From contig NZ_FZOI01000008.1 in the NCBI RefSeq assembly GCF_900188385.1, forward strand, positions 142,186-206,185: a stretch of DNA of 64,000 nt. The letters are read 5' to 3'. This document shows positions 16,253 through 24,035 of this stretch, piece by piece. The stretch comes from Azospirillum sp. RU38E (GTDB lineage Bacteria; Pseudomonadota; Alphaproteobacteria; Azospirillales; Azospirillaceae). The first letter of the stretch is position 1, and the number at the start of each line of letters is the position of its first letter. The notes under the pieces were generated by a model. The model searched no databases. It was not told the origin of the DNA and saw only the letters and a list, made by a program, of their open reading frames with translations. Position numbers and translations under genes: made by a program.

Positions 16253-16281
16253 CTTGACGCGGCGCGCCCACTGCCCACATA
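16253..16281 (+). promoter_or_regulatory. Candidate sigma32 (RpoH) promoter for hslVU
   Basis: CTTGACG (16253-16259), a 14-base spacer and CCCACATA (16274-16281) closely match the heat-shock consensus CTTGAAA - 13 to 15 bases - CCCCATNT. The start codon of hslV follows 39 bases later. hslVU is a classical heat-shock operon, which fits. Confidence 0.65.
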
Positions 16282-16320
16282 GCAGGGACCGTTTTCGTTC
16301 AGGCAGGCAGCACCCAAGCG

Positions 16321-16878
16321 ATGAGCCAATCTTCCTCCCATGATCCGATCCAGTGGCACGGCACCACCATTCTTTCCGTCCGCAAGGGCGGTACGGTGGT
16401 GATTGCCGGCGATGGCCAGGTTTCCATGGGCCAGACCGTGATGAAGTCCAACGCCCGCAAGGTGCGCCGTCTGGCCGGTGGCTCGGTGATGGCCGGTTTT
16501 GCCGGCGCCACCGCCGATGCCTTTGCCCTGTTCGAACGGCTGGAAGCCAAGCTGGAACAGCATCCGGGCCAGTTGACCCGTGCGGCGGTGGAAATGGCCA
16601 AGGACTGGCGCACCGACCGTTACCTGCGCCGGCTGGAAGCCCTGATGGCTGTGGCAGACAAGGATGTTTCCCTGATCATCACCGGCAATGGCGATGTGCT
16701 GGAGCCGGAGGATGGCATTATCGGCATCGGTTCCGGCGGTTCTTATGCGCTGGCCGCCGCCCGCGCCCTGATCGATATTGACGGGCTGGACGCGGAAACC
16801 ATCGCCCGGCGCGCCATGAAGGTGGCCGGCGATATCTGCGTCTATACCAACCATTCCGTCACGCTGGAGAAGATGTGA
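16321..16878 (+). CDS. hslV: ATP-dependent protease subunit HslV (ClpQ)
   Basis: A 185-residue proteasome-like peptidase that forms the double hexamer core of HslVU. The short propeptide should be cut before Thr15 ([12 protein letters not shown]), which becomes the N-terminal nucleophile. Conserved core motifs [23 protein letters not shown] and [14 protein letters not shown] are present. The ATG at 16321 agrees with the usual alphaproteobacterial length. It precedes hslU by four bases. Confidence 0.98.
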   Translation: MSQSSSHDPIQWHGTTILSVRKGGTVVIAGDGQVSMGQTVMKSNARKVRRLAGGSVMAGFAGATADAFALFERLEAKLEQHPGQLTRAAVEMAKDWRTDRYLRRLEALMAVADKDVSLIITGNGDVLEPEDGIIGIGSGGSYALAAARALIDIDGLDAETIARRAMKVAGDICVYTNHSVTLEKM

Positions 16879-16882
16879 CATC

Positions 16883-18205
16883 ATGAGCAACACGACCGCC
16901 TTCTCCCCGCGTGAGATCGTATCCGAACTGGACCGCTATATTGTCGGCCAGAACGAGGCCAAGCGCGCGGTCGCCATCGCGCTGCGCAACCGCTGGCGCC
17001 GCCAGCAGCTGGATGCCGGCCTGAAGGATGAGGTTCTGCCCAAGAACATCCTGATGATCGGCCCCACCGGTGTCGGCAAGACGGAAATCGCCCGCCGTCT
17101 GGCCAAGCTGGCCAATGCGCCGTTCCTGAAGATCGAGGCCACCAAATTCACCGAGGTCGGCTATGTCGGCCGCGATGTGGAACAGATCGTCCGCGATCTG
17201 GTGGAGGTTGCCATCGGCCTGTCCCGCACGCGCCTACGCAAGGAAGTGGCGGCCAAGGCCGAACTGGCGGCGGAAGAGCGGGTGCTGGATGCGCTGGTGG
17301 GCAATGGCGCATCCCCCGACACCCGCGCCAAGTTCCGCAAGATGCTGCGCGAAGGCAGCCTGAACGACAAGGAAATCGAGATTCAGGTGGCCGACAATGC
17401 CATGCCGGGGATGCCCAGCTTTGAGGTGCCGGGGATGCCGGGCGCTCAGATGGGCATGGTCAATCTGGGCGATATTTTCGGCAAGGCGTTTGGCGGCGGC
17501 CGCACCAAGACCCGCAAGATGAGCGTGTCGGAAAGCTACGATCTGCTGATGGCGGAGGAGAGCGACAAGCTGCTGGATAATGAGAAGGTGACGGCCGACG
17601 CCATCCATGCGGTGGAACAGAACGGCATCGTCTTCCTGGACGAGGTGGACAAGATCTGCGCCCGCAGCGAGGCGCGCGGCGGCGACGTCTCCCGCGAAGG
17701 CGTGCAGCGCGACCTGCTGCCGCTGATCGAGGGTACGACGGTGGCCACCAAGCATGGGCCGGTGAAGACCGACCATATCCTGTTCATCGCGTCCGGCGCC
17801 TTCCACATTGCCAAGCCCAGCGACCTGCTGCCGGAGCTGCAGGGCCGCCTGCCCATCCGCGTCAACCTGACCCCGCTGACCCAGGCCGATTTCCGCCGCA
17901 TCCTGACGGAGCCGGAAGCCAGCCTGATCAAGCAATATGTGGCGCTGATGAAGACCGAGGAGGTGGATCTCGTCTTCGCTGACGAGGCCATCGACGAGCT
18001 GGCCCGGCTGGCGGCGGAGATCAACCGCACGGTGGAAAATATCGGCGCCCGCCGGCTGCATACGGTGCTGGAACGGCTGCTGGAGGAGATCAGCTTCTCC
18101 GCCACCGAAAAGGGCGGCCAGACCATCACCATCGATGCCGCCTATGTACGCGAACAGCTGGACGGGCTGGCGCAGAATACCGACCTGTCGAAGTTCATTC
18201 TGTAA
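16883..18205 (+). CDS. hslU: ATP-dependent protease ATPase subunit HslU (ClpY)
   Basis: A 440-residue AAA+ unfoldase that feeds substrates to HslV. Start [22 protein letters not shown] is typical. Walker A GPTGVGKT is at 60-67, Walker B in VFLDEVDKI near 250, the I-domain insertion with the [14 protein letters not shown] stretch at about 175-200, and the C-terminal tail ending SKFIL, which docks into HslV. The downstream hairpin at 18221-18260 overlaps the translation start region of the next gene. Confidence 0.98.
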   Translation: MSNTTAFSPREIVSELDRYIVGQNEAKRAVAIALRNRWRRQQLDAGLKDEVLPKNILMIGPTGVGKTEIARRLAKLANAPFLKIEATKFTEVGYVGRDVEQIVRDLVEVAIGLSRTRLRKEVAAKAELAAEERVLDALVGNGASPDTRAKFRKMLREGSLNDKEIEIQVADNAMPGMPSFEVPGMPGAQMGMVNLGDIFGKAFGGGRTKTRKMSVSESYDLLMAEESDKLLDNEKVTADAIHAVEQNGIVFLDEVDKICARSEARGGDVSREGVQRDLLPLIEGTTVATKHGPVKTDHILFIASGAFHIAKPSDLLPELQGRLPIRVNLTPLTQADFRRILTEPEASLIKQYVALMKTEEVDLVFADEAIDELARLAAEINRTVENIGARRLHTVLERLLEEISFSATEKGGQTITIDAAYVREQLDGLAQNTDLSKFIL

Positions 18206-18220
18206 AGGGAACCCGGCCTT

Positions 18221-18260
18221 CCCCCGTATCAGGGCCAGCGGTTTGATCCTGATACGGGGG
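18221..18260 (+). promoter_or_regulatory. Hairpin masking the Shine-Dalgarno of the serine hydrolase gene
   Basis: CCCCCGTATCAGG (18221-18233) is a perfect 13-base reverse complement of CCTGATACGGGGG (18248-18260), with a 14-base loop. The 3' arm includes most of the GGGGGG Shine-Dalgarno (18256-18261) of the gene starting at 18269. In mRNA read through from hslU the ribosome site would be closed. It might also be part of a terminator, but no U-run follows. Confidence 0.65.
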
Positions 18261-18268
18261 GAATATTC

Positions 18269-19345
18269 ATGGAACAGGCAGCCATCGCATCCAGCCTGCT
18301 GGATCGCCGCCGCCTGTTGGCGCAGGCGGCGGCGCTTGGCGTGCTGCTGGTGGCCGGGCGGCCCCGCCCCCTGCGGGCTGCCGCAGCGCCCCCGCCGGTG
18401 GACCTGCAGGATATCACCGCCCTGATCGAGGCGGCGATGCAGCGCCATGGGCTGGACGGGGTGGCGGCCGTGGCGCTGCATCACGGTCAGACGCTCTATC
18501 GTGGCTATTTCGGCAATATCGGCCCGGCCACCCCGGTGCCGGTGGCCTCGGCCAGCAAATGGGTGGCCGGGCTGCTGGTGATGTCCTTCGTGACAGAAGG
18601 CCGGCTGCGCCTGGACCTGACGCTGGGGGAGGCCGGCATTGCCCCGCACGGCACCCCGGCCGCCGCCATCACGCTGGCTCAGTTGATGAGCCATACGTCC
18701 GGCCTACCCACGCCCGGGCCCTGGCGGCTGGACCGGCGCTATGCCAAGCCGGCCGACGCCGCCCGCGCCGTGCCCGGCCTGGACCTATCCGGCACGCCGG
18801 GCACTGTCTTCGCCTATGGTGGCCTGTCCATGCAGGTCGCGGGCTTTCTGGTGGAACAGGCCGGCGGGGCGGATTGGAACAGCCTGTTCCGCCGCCGCAT
18901 CGCCGATCCGCTGGGCCTGACACAAGCCTGCCGCTGGGGCGACAAATGGGGGATCGGCGGCGGGCTGGTCGCCACGCCGGATGATTATGAACGCATCCTG
19001 TGCCTGATCATGGCCAGGGGGGTGAGCCCGGCGGGGCGCCGTATCCTGCCGGAAAGCGCCTTCGCCGCCATGGAGCGCAACCTGTCGGCTGGCGCCAAGC
19101 GGCTCAGCCAACCCGATGCGGCGGCGTTGCTGGCCGGTTATGGTGTGGGCCTGTGGTGCGAGACGGCGGCGGAAGATGGTTCCTGCCCTATCATTTCCAG
19201 CCCCGGCGCCTTTGGCACCTATCCCCGCATCGACCGCCCGCGCGATCTGACCATCCTGCTGGTGGTAAAGGACCAGTTGCGGCGGCTGGTAGCGGATTGG
19301 CGCGGCGTGATGACGGCCATGACGGCGGTAGCGGATACCCGTTGA
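18269..19345 (+). CDS. Beta-lactamase-family (class C-like) serine hydrolase, Tat-type signal
   Basis: A 358-residue exported serine hydrolase. The N-terminus DRRRLLAQAAALGVLLVAG is a twin-arginine-like signal. The catalytic SxxK motif is S94-A-S-K97, and the second motif is Tyr183 in FAYGGLSM, where class C enzymes have YxN. HTSGLPTPG is a typical family segment. The family includes esterases, D-aminopeptidases and penicillin-binding proteins; the C-terminal KTG triad is not obvious, so beta-lactamase activity should not be assumed. Translation may be limited by a hairpin over the Shine-Dalgarno (18221-18260). Downstream lie repeats of families B and A. Confidence 0.85.
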   Translation: MEQAAIASSLLDRRRLLAQAAALGVLLVAGRPRPLRAAAAPPPVDLQDITALIEAAMQRHGLDGVAAVALHHGQTLYRGYFGNIGPATPVPVASASKWVAGLLVMSFVTEGRLRLDLTLGEAGIAPHGTPAAAITLAQLMSHTSGLPTPGPWRLDRRYAKPADAARAVPGLDLSGTPGTVFAYGGLSMQVAGFLVEQAGGADWNSLFRRRIADPLGLTQACRWGDKWGIGGGLVATPDDYERILCLIMARGVSPAGRRILPESAFAAMERNLSAGAKRLSQPDAAALLAGYGVGLWCETAAEDGSCPIISSPGAFGTYPRIDRPRDLTILLVVKDQLRRLVADWRGVMTAMTAVADTR

Positions 19346-19387
19346 GCCGGTATAGGGGGCGGCTTTCTCCCAATACGCTTGTCAGAA

Positions 19388-19491
19388 TTTAGAGCCGGGT
19401 GCGTTTAAACGGAAACGCACCCGGCTCTAATTCCTTGTTCAGCGAGCGGATTCACGCTCCAAAGCGATTCCGCTTTTCCGCGATCCGCTCT
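19388..19491 (-). repeat. Family B repeat, copy 2 (104 bp, inverted)
   Basis: Exact reverse complement of 13829-13932 except for one visible base (AAGGAATTAG against AAGGACTTAG). The hairpin TAGAGCCGGGTGCGTTT / AAACGCACCCGGCTCTA is at its left end here. It ends five bases before a family A copy. Confidence 0.85.
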
Positions 19492-19496
19492 CATGA

Positions 19497-19650
19497 TACC
19501 TCCCCCTAAAGGTTGACCTTTATGGGGGGCGAAGGCTGGCAACCGCCAGCTCAGCACCCTCATGGGCGCGTAAGCCAAGCTGCCGGAGGCAGCGCCCGGC
19601 GCATCAGGGAACGCGAAATCTCCCTGGATCGGTCACGATCAAGGGAGATT
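19497..19650 (+). repeat. Family A repeat, copy 5 (full length, diverged)
   Basis: Hairpin 1 is CCCCCTAAAGG-TTGA-CCTTTATGGGGG. Stem 1 is GCTGGC-AACC-GCCAGC, which differs from the GCCGGC stem of copy 3 by paired changes. Stem 2 is decayed (CCC-TCAT-GGG). The linker TAAGCCAAG precedes stem 3 CTGCC-GGA-GGCAG, then GCCCGGCGCATCAGGGAACGC. Hairpin 2 is AATCTCCCTGGATCG-GTCA-CGATCAAGGGAGATT. Confidence 0.85.
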
Positions 19651-19728
19651 AGTATAAAATGTAAAGGCTTGATGATCGGTCAGGATCACCAAGCCTTTAA
19701 TTTAGGTGGGGCTTGTCAGGAACGGATA

Positions 19729-20088
19729 TTAGACCACCAGCGTCGAGGCGGCGCCCCCATTAGGAACCACCTCAATCTCGCCGCTTTCCAGCGGAGAGTT
19801 GTCAGTCTCCAACATCTGTTGCCAAATTTTTGCTTCCGCGGCCAGAATGGCAGCCTGCATCCCATCCAGTGCATTGACAATACGCACCCCAGGCGTCGCG
19901 CTCAGTCGTTGCAAGAGCGGCTGCTTGGCTTCACGATAAAACTGCTTGGCCAAGGCCCGACGTTCAGGACCAGGGCGAACCGCCGCAAGGCGAACCGCAT
20001 CCGGTTGAGCGTTCCACGACAGGATAAGGGCGATTTCCTCACGGGGATCGCTGTTCTTGATCGCCACGCGAGCGGGCATCGTCAGCAT
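19729..20088 (-). CDS. Small partner of the subtilisin-like protease, possible stand-alone propeptide or inhibitor
   Basis: A 119-residue protein starting 43 bases after the stop of the S8 protease gene on the same strand. GTGGAG is a suitable Shine-Dalgarno six bases before ATG 20088; a TTG at 20151 that overlaps the protease gene is less likely. The C-terminal half (LLQRLSATPGVRIVNALDGMQAAILAAEAKIWQQML) resembles the alternating strand/helix pattern of subtilisin propeptide/I9 inhibitor domains. That resemblance is by eye and is inference. No signal peptide. The base composition is lower in GC than the neighbours, as for the protease. Confidence 0.65.
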   Translation of the reverse strand: MLTMPARVAIKNSDPREEIALILSWNAQPDAVRLAAVRPGPERRALAKQFYREAKQPLLQRLSATPGVRIVNALDGMQAAILAAEAKIWQQMLETDNSPLESGEIEVVPNGGAASTLVV

Positions 20089-20131
20089 GGCCGACTCCAC
20101 TTGAATCCACGAAAGAGTCCCTAAAGTACCC

Positions 20132-21697
20132 CTAGAGACCAGATAGGTCAAGACGATAGAACGATCCCCTGGGCGATTTCACAATAGGAACCGTCATATT
20201 CTTCAGCTGTGACTTCAAACTATGTGGATCGATTATGGTTGTACTCTGACTAGCCAAGTATTCTTTTTCCAGAAGCAATGCCGCCGCACCTGCAACTAGC
20301 GGTGCTGCCATTGACGTTCCGCTGCTCTTTCGGTAGGAAGCGCTGCTGCCATCCGCACTGATGATATCGACCCCTGGGGCATAGATGCCGGGTTTGCCCG
20401 CCCCATTCCAGCAGCTGAAATCAGCGGGTTGATCGGCTAGGTCCGTTGCTCCTACCCCCTTGACGTCCGGAAGAATGGCCGGGCTATGGACGGACCCCGG
20501 CACACCACTCCCATCGTTGCCGCTCGCCGCGATCGTCAATATGGAAGAGTTCTCCACGGCTGTTTGAATCAGGTTTTCAATTTTGGCTTTTGTCGAGGCC
20601 TCGGGCCCCCCGGGGGGATAATCTCCTAGGGTCAGAGACATATTAATGAGATGAACATCTTCGTCGATCAGCCAGTTCAACCCGGCGAGGATCTGCGCCA
20701 AACTGCCGCTGGCACCGGAACCGACTTTCTTTGTCAGGACAGCCGCGACGAAAAGTTCAGATTTTGGGGCCACTCCAATGATACCGCCTCCCGCCAGGGC
20801 GGCCACATGGGAGCCATGACCGTGATGATCATGCGCCTGAATTTGTGACAGCTCTCCCCCCAGTTGATCGAATTCCCGGTAGCGAATCGCGCGCCCTTGA
20901 AATTCCGGATGCTGGGCATTGATGCCGGTATCGAGAATCCCGAGCTTGACGCCCTTCCCCGTGAGGCCACGCGCCTTGGCGTGGGGGTGATTGATGACAT
21001 CCAGGTGCCATGGCTTGGGGGGATATTTTACCAGGAACTTGGTTTTCTCCGCCCCCGCGGCTTGTCCATCGCTCCGTCTGTCTGCCCTCCCGTTGATGGG
21101 CGTGATCAGATGAACCTCCTGATTTGACAGCACGGAAGCTCCAGCTTCGCGCAGTTTTTGGCGCAAATTGTCCGTCAATCCGGACATTAACACCGCGCCG
21201 ACCTGTTCCAGGGGCTCCATTGACGCAACCGGAGGGCGAGGATTGTTGGCTGCTGCCGGACGTGGCTTGCCGGGCGTGACAGCGGTGCCAGCCTTCGCCA
21301 GATGGAGGCGCACCTGATGGCCCAATGCGTCATGAATGAAGCCGCGCAATGACTTTCGATCCGGCTTGTTCCTGCGCAACAAACGCGTTTCCACGCCTGC
21401 GGCGGCCATGGCGACGGCACGGCTATCCAATGCCGGGATGACAATCCAGATATCCTCGGGGGCTACACGGGGAGCGTTGGCCGGTTGAACCGGAAAGGCA
21501 TCCCGCGGAAAGCGCCGCAGCCATTCTTTGCGCGCGCGTCGCATTAGGCGGCGGCGTTCCCGGCGGGCACCGGTACTGGTTCCTTGTCGGGCCCAGCGCG
21601 TACGCAACTGCTCAACAAGTGATGTCGCAGTCTCGATATTGGAGTTTGGATGAGTACCGCGCGAAACCCTCTTGAGTGCCTTCCATAAATGAGACAT
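20132..21697 (-). CDS. Subtilisin-like (S8) serine protease, probably cytoplasmic
   Basis: A 521-residue S8 peptidase. Catalytic residues are Asp256 (GILDTGIN), His294 (HGHGSHVAAL), oxyanion Asn394 (AASGND) and Ser462 (GTSMAAP). No signal peptide; instead residues 30-65 are strongly basic (GARRERRRLMRRARKEWLRR). Residues about 80-205 precede the catalytic domain, and the part VGAVLMSGLTDNLRQKLREAGA could be an I9-like pro-domain. The ATG at 21697 has GGAG seven bases upstream. The gene has lower GC and rarer codons than its neighbours, suggesting horizontal gain. It pairs with the small gene at 19729-20088. Confidence 0.9.
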   Translation of the reverse strand: MSHLWKALKRVSRGTHPNSNIETATSLVEQLRTRWARQGTSTGARRERRRLMRRARKEWLRRFPRDAFPVQPANAPRVAPEDIWIVIPALDSRAVAMAAAGVETRLLRRNKPDRKSLRGFIHDALGHQVRLHLAKAGTAVTPGKPRPAAANNPRPPVASMEPLEQVGAVLMSGLTDNLRQKLREAGASVLSNQEVHLITPINGRADRRSDGQAAGAEKTKFLVKYPPKPWHLDVINHPHAKARGLTGKGVKLGILDTGINAQHPEFQGRAIRYREFDQLGGELSQIQAHDHHGHGSHVAALAGGGIIGVAPKSELFVAAVLTKKVGSGASGSLAQILAGLNWLIDEDVHLINMSLTLGDYPPGGPEASTKAKIENLIQTAVENSSILTIAASGNDGSGVPGSVHSPAILPDVKGVGATDLADQPADFSCWNGAGKPGIYAPGVDIISADGSSASYRKSSGTSMAAPLVAGAAALLLEKEYLASQSTTIIDPHSLKSQLKNMTVPIVKSPRGSFYRLDLSGL

Positions 21698-21911
21698 CAA
21701 GCCGCTCCATATTTTGAGTTTATATATGAATTTTACAGTTTTGATTTTCCGTCAACAAAAAAGTGTTTTCATGCCATATTTTTCTCTTTACAAGAGTATT
21801 CGTTCAAAAGCAGGGCGCTCCGGTCAGTTCAAACTTGCACCCGCGCTGCGTTTGGCTACGCTCTCCAGCGCAAATGAACCGGAAACGCGCCGCGCCAGGA
21901 GCCTGCCTGCC

Positions 21912-22304
21912 ATGCTGCAAACCCTTCCCCTCTATTTCACCTTCCTCGGCACCTCTGTGGCGCTGCTGGCGGTGGCGGTGACCATCTACATGATGATCAC
22001 CCCCTATCGGGAGATCGCCTTGATCCGCCAGGGCAATACCGCCGCCGCGGTCAGCCTGGGCGGCACCGTCATCGGCATGGCCATCGCCCTGTTCTCCATC
22101 GCATCGGGTACCTATGCGGTGCTGGACCTGTTGATGTGGGGCGCGGTGGCCCTTGTCTGTCAGCTGGCGGTGTTTGGTATCGTCTGCCTGAAGCTGCCCG
22201 GTTTCCGCCAGGGGATCGAAGAAGACCGGCTGGGCTATGGCATCACGCTGGCCACCTTCTCCATCGCCATGGGCATCCTCAATGCCGGTGCGCTCTCGGT
22301 GTGA
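21912..22304 (+). CDS. DUF350 (YjfL-family) membrane protein
   Basis: A 130-residue inner-membrane protein with four hydrophobic segments: YFTFLGTSVALLAVAVTIYMM, VSLGGTVIGMAIALFSIA, DLLMWGAVALVCQLAVFGIV and GYGITLATFSIAMGILNAGAL. This is the DUF350 pattern, where GG..(I/L)G residues repeat. A longer upstream frame is open, but the ATG at 21912 gives the normal family length. It is the first gene of a four-gene set matching the E. coli yjfIJLMC arrangement (DUF350, PspA-like, DUF1190, YgiC-like). Function unknown; it probably acts with the PspA homologue at the membrane. Confidence 0.85.
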   Translation: MLQTLPLYFTFLGTSVALLAVAVTIYMMITPYREIALIRQGNTAAAVSLGGTVIGMAIALFSIASGTYAVLDLLMWGAVALVCQLAVFGIVCLKLPGFRQGIEEDRLGYGITLATFSIAMGILNAGALSV

Positions 22305-22425
22305 TCCCGCCAACGGTATTTTTCACTAACCTTGGTGTGGTTTACCCCTTTTGCGCGGATTGGCGGCTTCCCACATCTGCTCCATCCGATACCGCATTCG
22401 CGTCTTCATTCAGGAGTTGTCAGCA

Positions 22426-23292
22426 ATGATGCAGTTCTTCCGCACGCTGTTGGGCGTCAAGGGTGAGAAGGTTGGCCGGCAGATCGTGGATGCACTGGTC
22501 GAACTGGACCCCAAGAGTGCCTCCACCGCCCAGTTGCGGGTGATGGAAACCGACCTGGACAAGGCCGGCAAGCTGCTGGCCAATCTGCGGGTGGAGCTGC
22601 AGCGCGAACGCAAGGAAGCCTTGGAAGCGCGGGAGAATTATAACCGCCGTCTGGCCGCCGCCGAACATCTCAACAGCCTGTTGGCCGGCACCACCGATGA
22701 GGTGAAGCGCGCCAGCCTGGAATCCAGCCTGGCCAATCTTTTGACCCAGTTGGAAACGCTGGAAAGCGAAGTGCTGATCGAGGAACGGGAGGCCGATGAG
22801 GCCGAGGCGCTGGTGGCGGAGGCCGAACAGGCCTACCGTGAGAAGGCCAAGATGCTGACGGAGGCCAAATCCGCCCTGACCAAGGCCGAACGCGACATGG
22901 AACGTGCCAAGATCCAGGAAGAGCGGGAGAAGGAACGCGCCAACCGCGCCGCCCAGGTGGCCGGCCTGCGCGGGGAGGGTGAGGGCTCCAAGCTGACCGT
23001 GGCGGTGGACGCCATGCAGCGCCGGGCCCAGCAGGCCCGCACCAATGCCGAAGCCGCCCGCATGAAGGCCCAGGCCCTGACCGACCTGTCCAACCGGACC
23101 AGCGAAAATATGGGCGATGCCAATATCGAAGCCGCATTGAAGGCCGTGGGCAACAGCAGCGGTGCCGGTGGTGCCTCTGTTCAGGAACGTTTGGCCCGCC
23201 TGTCCGGCAAGCCGGCGGCCCTGGCTGCCCCGGCACCGGCCGCTGCCCCGGCCGATCCTGCCGCATTGCCCTGGCCCGGCAAACAGGGCTGA
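22426..23292 (+). CDS. PspA/IM30-family protein (YjfJ type)
   Basis: A 288-residue coiled-coil protein. The coiled coil spans about 30-235, with heptads rich in Ala, Glu, Lys and Arg (for example QLETLESEVLIEEREADEAEALVAEAE), and an Ala/Pro-rich tail ends LPWPGKQG. Members coat the inner membrane and support membrane integrity under stress. ATG 22426 has AGGAG eight bases before it and opens MMQFFRTLLGVKGEKVG, where the N-terminal amphipathic helix would be. It is between the DUF350 gene and the DUF1190 gene, with gaps of 121 and 38 bases. Confidence 0.88.
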   Translation: MMQFFRTLLGVKGEKVGRQIVDALVELDPKSASTAQLRVMETDLDKAGKLLANLRVELQRERKEALEARENYNRRLAAAEHLNSLLAGTTDEVKRASLESSLANLLTQLETLESEVLIEEREADEAEALVAEAEQAYREKAKMLTEAKSALTKAERDMERAKIQEEREKERANRAAQVAGLRGEGEGSKLTVAVDAMQRRAQQARTNAEAARMKAQALTDLSNRTSENMGDANIEAALKAVGNSSGAGGASVQERLARLSGKPAALAAPAPAAAPADPAALPWPGKQG

Positions 23293-23330
23293 GCCCGTCT
23301 CCGATACCGCCCAAGAAAGAAGTCACCGCG

Positions 23331-24002
23331 ATGACCGACAGCCAGCACCCCGCCCCCCAGCCGCCGCCGCGCAAGCGTCGCCGGTCCGCCTATATCTCCA
23401 CCTTGCTGGTGGGTAGCGCGGCGGCGGTGATGCTGGCGGCCTGCGGCGATGACGATGCCCAGAAGACCGAGGCGAAGATTTTCCCCTCCGTCCAGGCCTG
23501 TGAGGTGGAATTCAGCGCGGAGGAATGCAACGCGGCGTTTGAACAATCGCGTCAGTTGCACCAGCAGAATGCCCCCCGCTTCAATGACATGAGCACGTGC
23601 GAGGCGCAGATGGGGGCAGGCGCCTGTCAGGCTACGGTGGTCGCCCAGCCCGATGGCAGTGTCTCCAACGTCTTCGTGCCGGCGCTGATGGGCTTCATGC
23701 TGGCCCGCGCCTTACAGCCGCAATCCAGTTACGGCTATATCGGCGGGGGCAGCCGGGGATACTATTATCCCCGCCCGGTCTATGTGGACCGCGACGGCTA
23801 TATGCGCAGCGGCAATGCCGATATCGGCCGCTGGTCCGGCGGCTCCCGCGAAAGCTTCAGCCGGTCGTCGGTGCCGACCAGCGTTTCCACTACGGTCAGC
23901 AAATCCGGTCAGGTGGGCACGCCGTCGCGCACCACCACGCGCGGCGGCTTCGGCAAATCCTCCTCCAGCTTCAGCGGTTCAGGTTTCAGCGGCGGCGGCT
24001 GA
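23331..24002 (+). CDS. DUF1190 (YgiB-family) lipoprotein-like protein
   Basis: A 223-residue protein with the family sequence PSVQACEVEFSAEECNAAFEQS and a Gly/Ser-rich C-terminus (GGFGKSSSSFSGSGFSGGG). After a basic N-terminus (RKRRRSAYIST) comes a hydrophobic stretch LLVGSAAAVMLAACGDD, in which LAAC is a lipobox, so it is probably lipidated and periplasmic. DUF1190 proteins accompany YgiC/YjfC glutathionylspermidine-synthase-like enzymes, exactly as here (the next gene starts 33 bases later). Confidence 0.88.
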   Translation: MTDSQHPAPQPPPRKRRRSAYISTLLVGSAAAVMLAACGDDDAQKTEAKIFPSVQACEVEFSAEECNAAFEQSRQLHQQNAPRFNDMSTCEAQMGAGACQATVVAQPDGSVSNVFVPALMGFMLARALQPQSSYGYIGGGSRGYYYPRPVYVDRDGYMRSGNADIGRWSGGSRESFSRSSVPTSVSTTVSKSGQVGTPSRTTTRGGFGKSSSSFSGSGFSGGG

Positions 24003-24035
24003 CCGCCCTACCCTTTCTCCAGGATGTGACCCATC

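Larger units (their letters stand above)
19346..19728. other. Intergenic gap filled by two repeats
   Basis: About 380 bases between convergent genes. It holds the second family B copy (19388-19491) and a family A copy (19497-19650), and nothing else that I can recognise. Confidence 0.75.

Noticed and set aside
17234..18694. 486-codon minus-strand frame over hslU and the serine hydrolase
   Set aside because: Antisense shadow of HslU, whose motifs are unambiguous.
13829..19491. Composite transposon with family B repeats as ends
   Set aside because: No transposase or target duplication inside, and the enclosed genes are core (hslVU).
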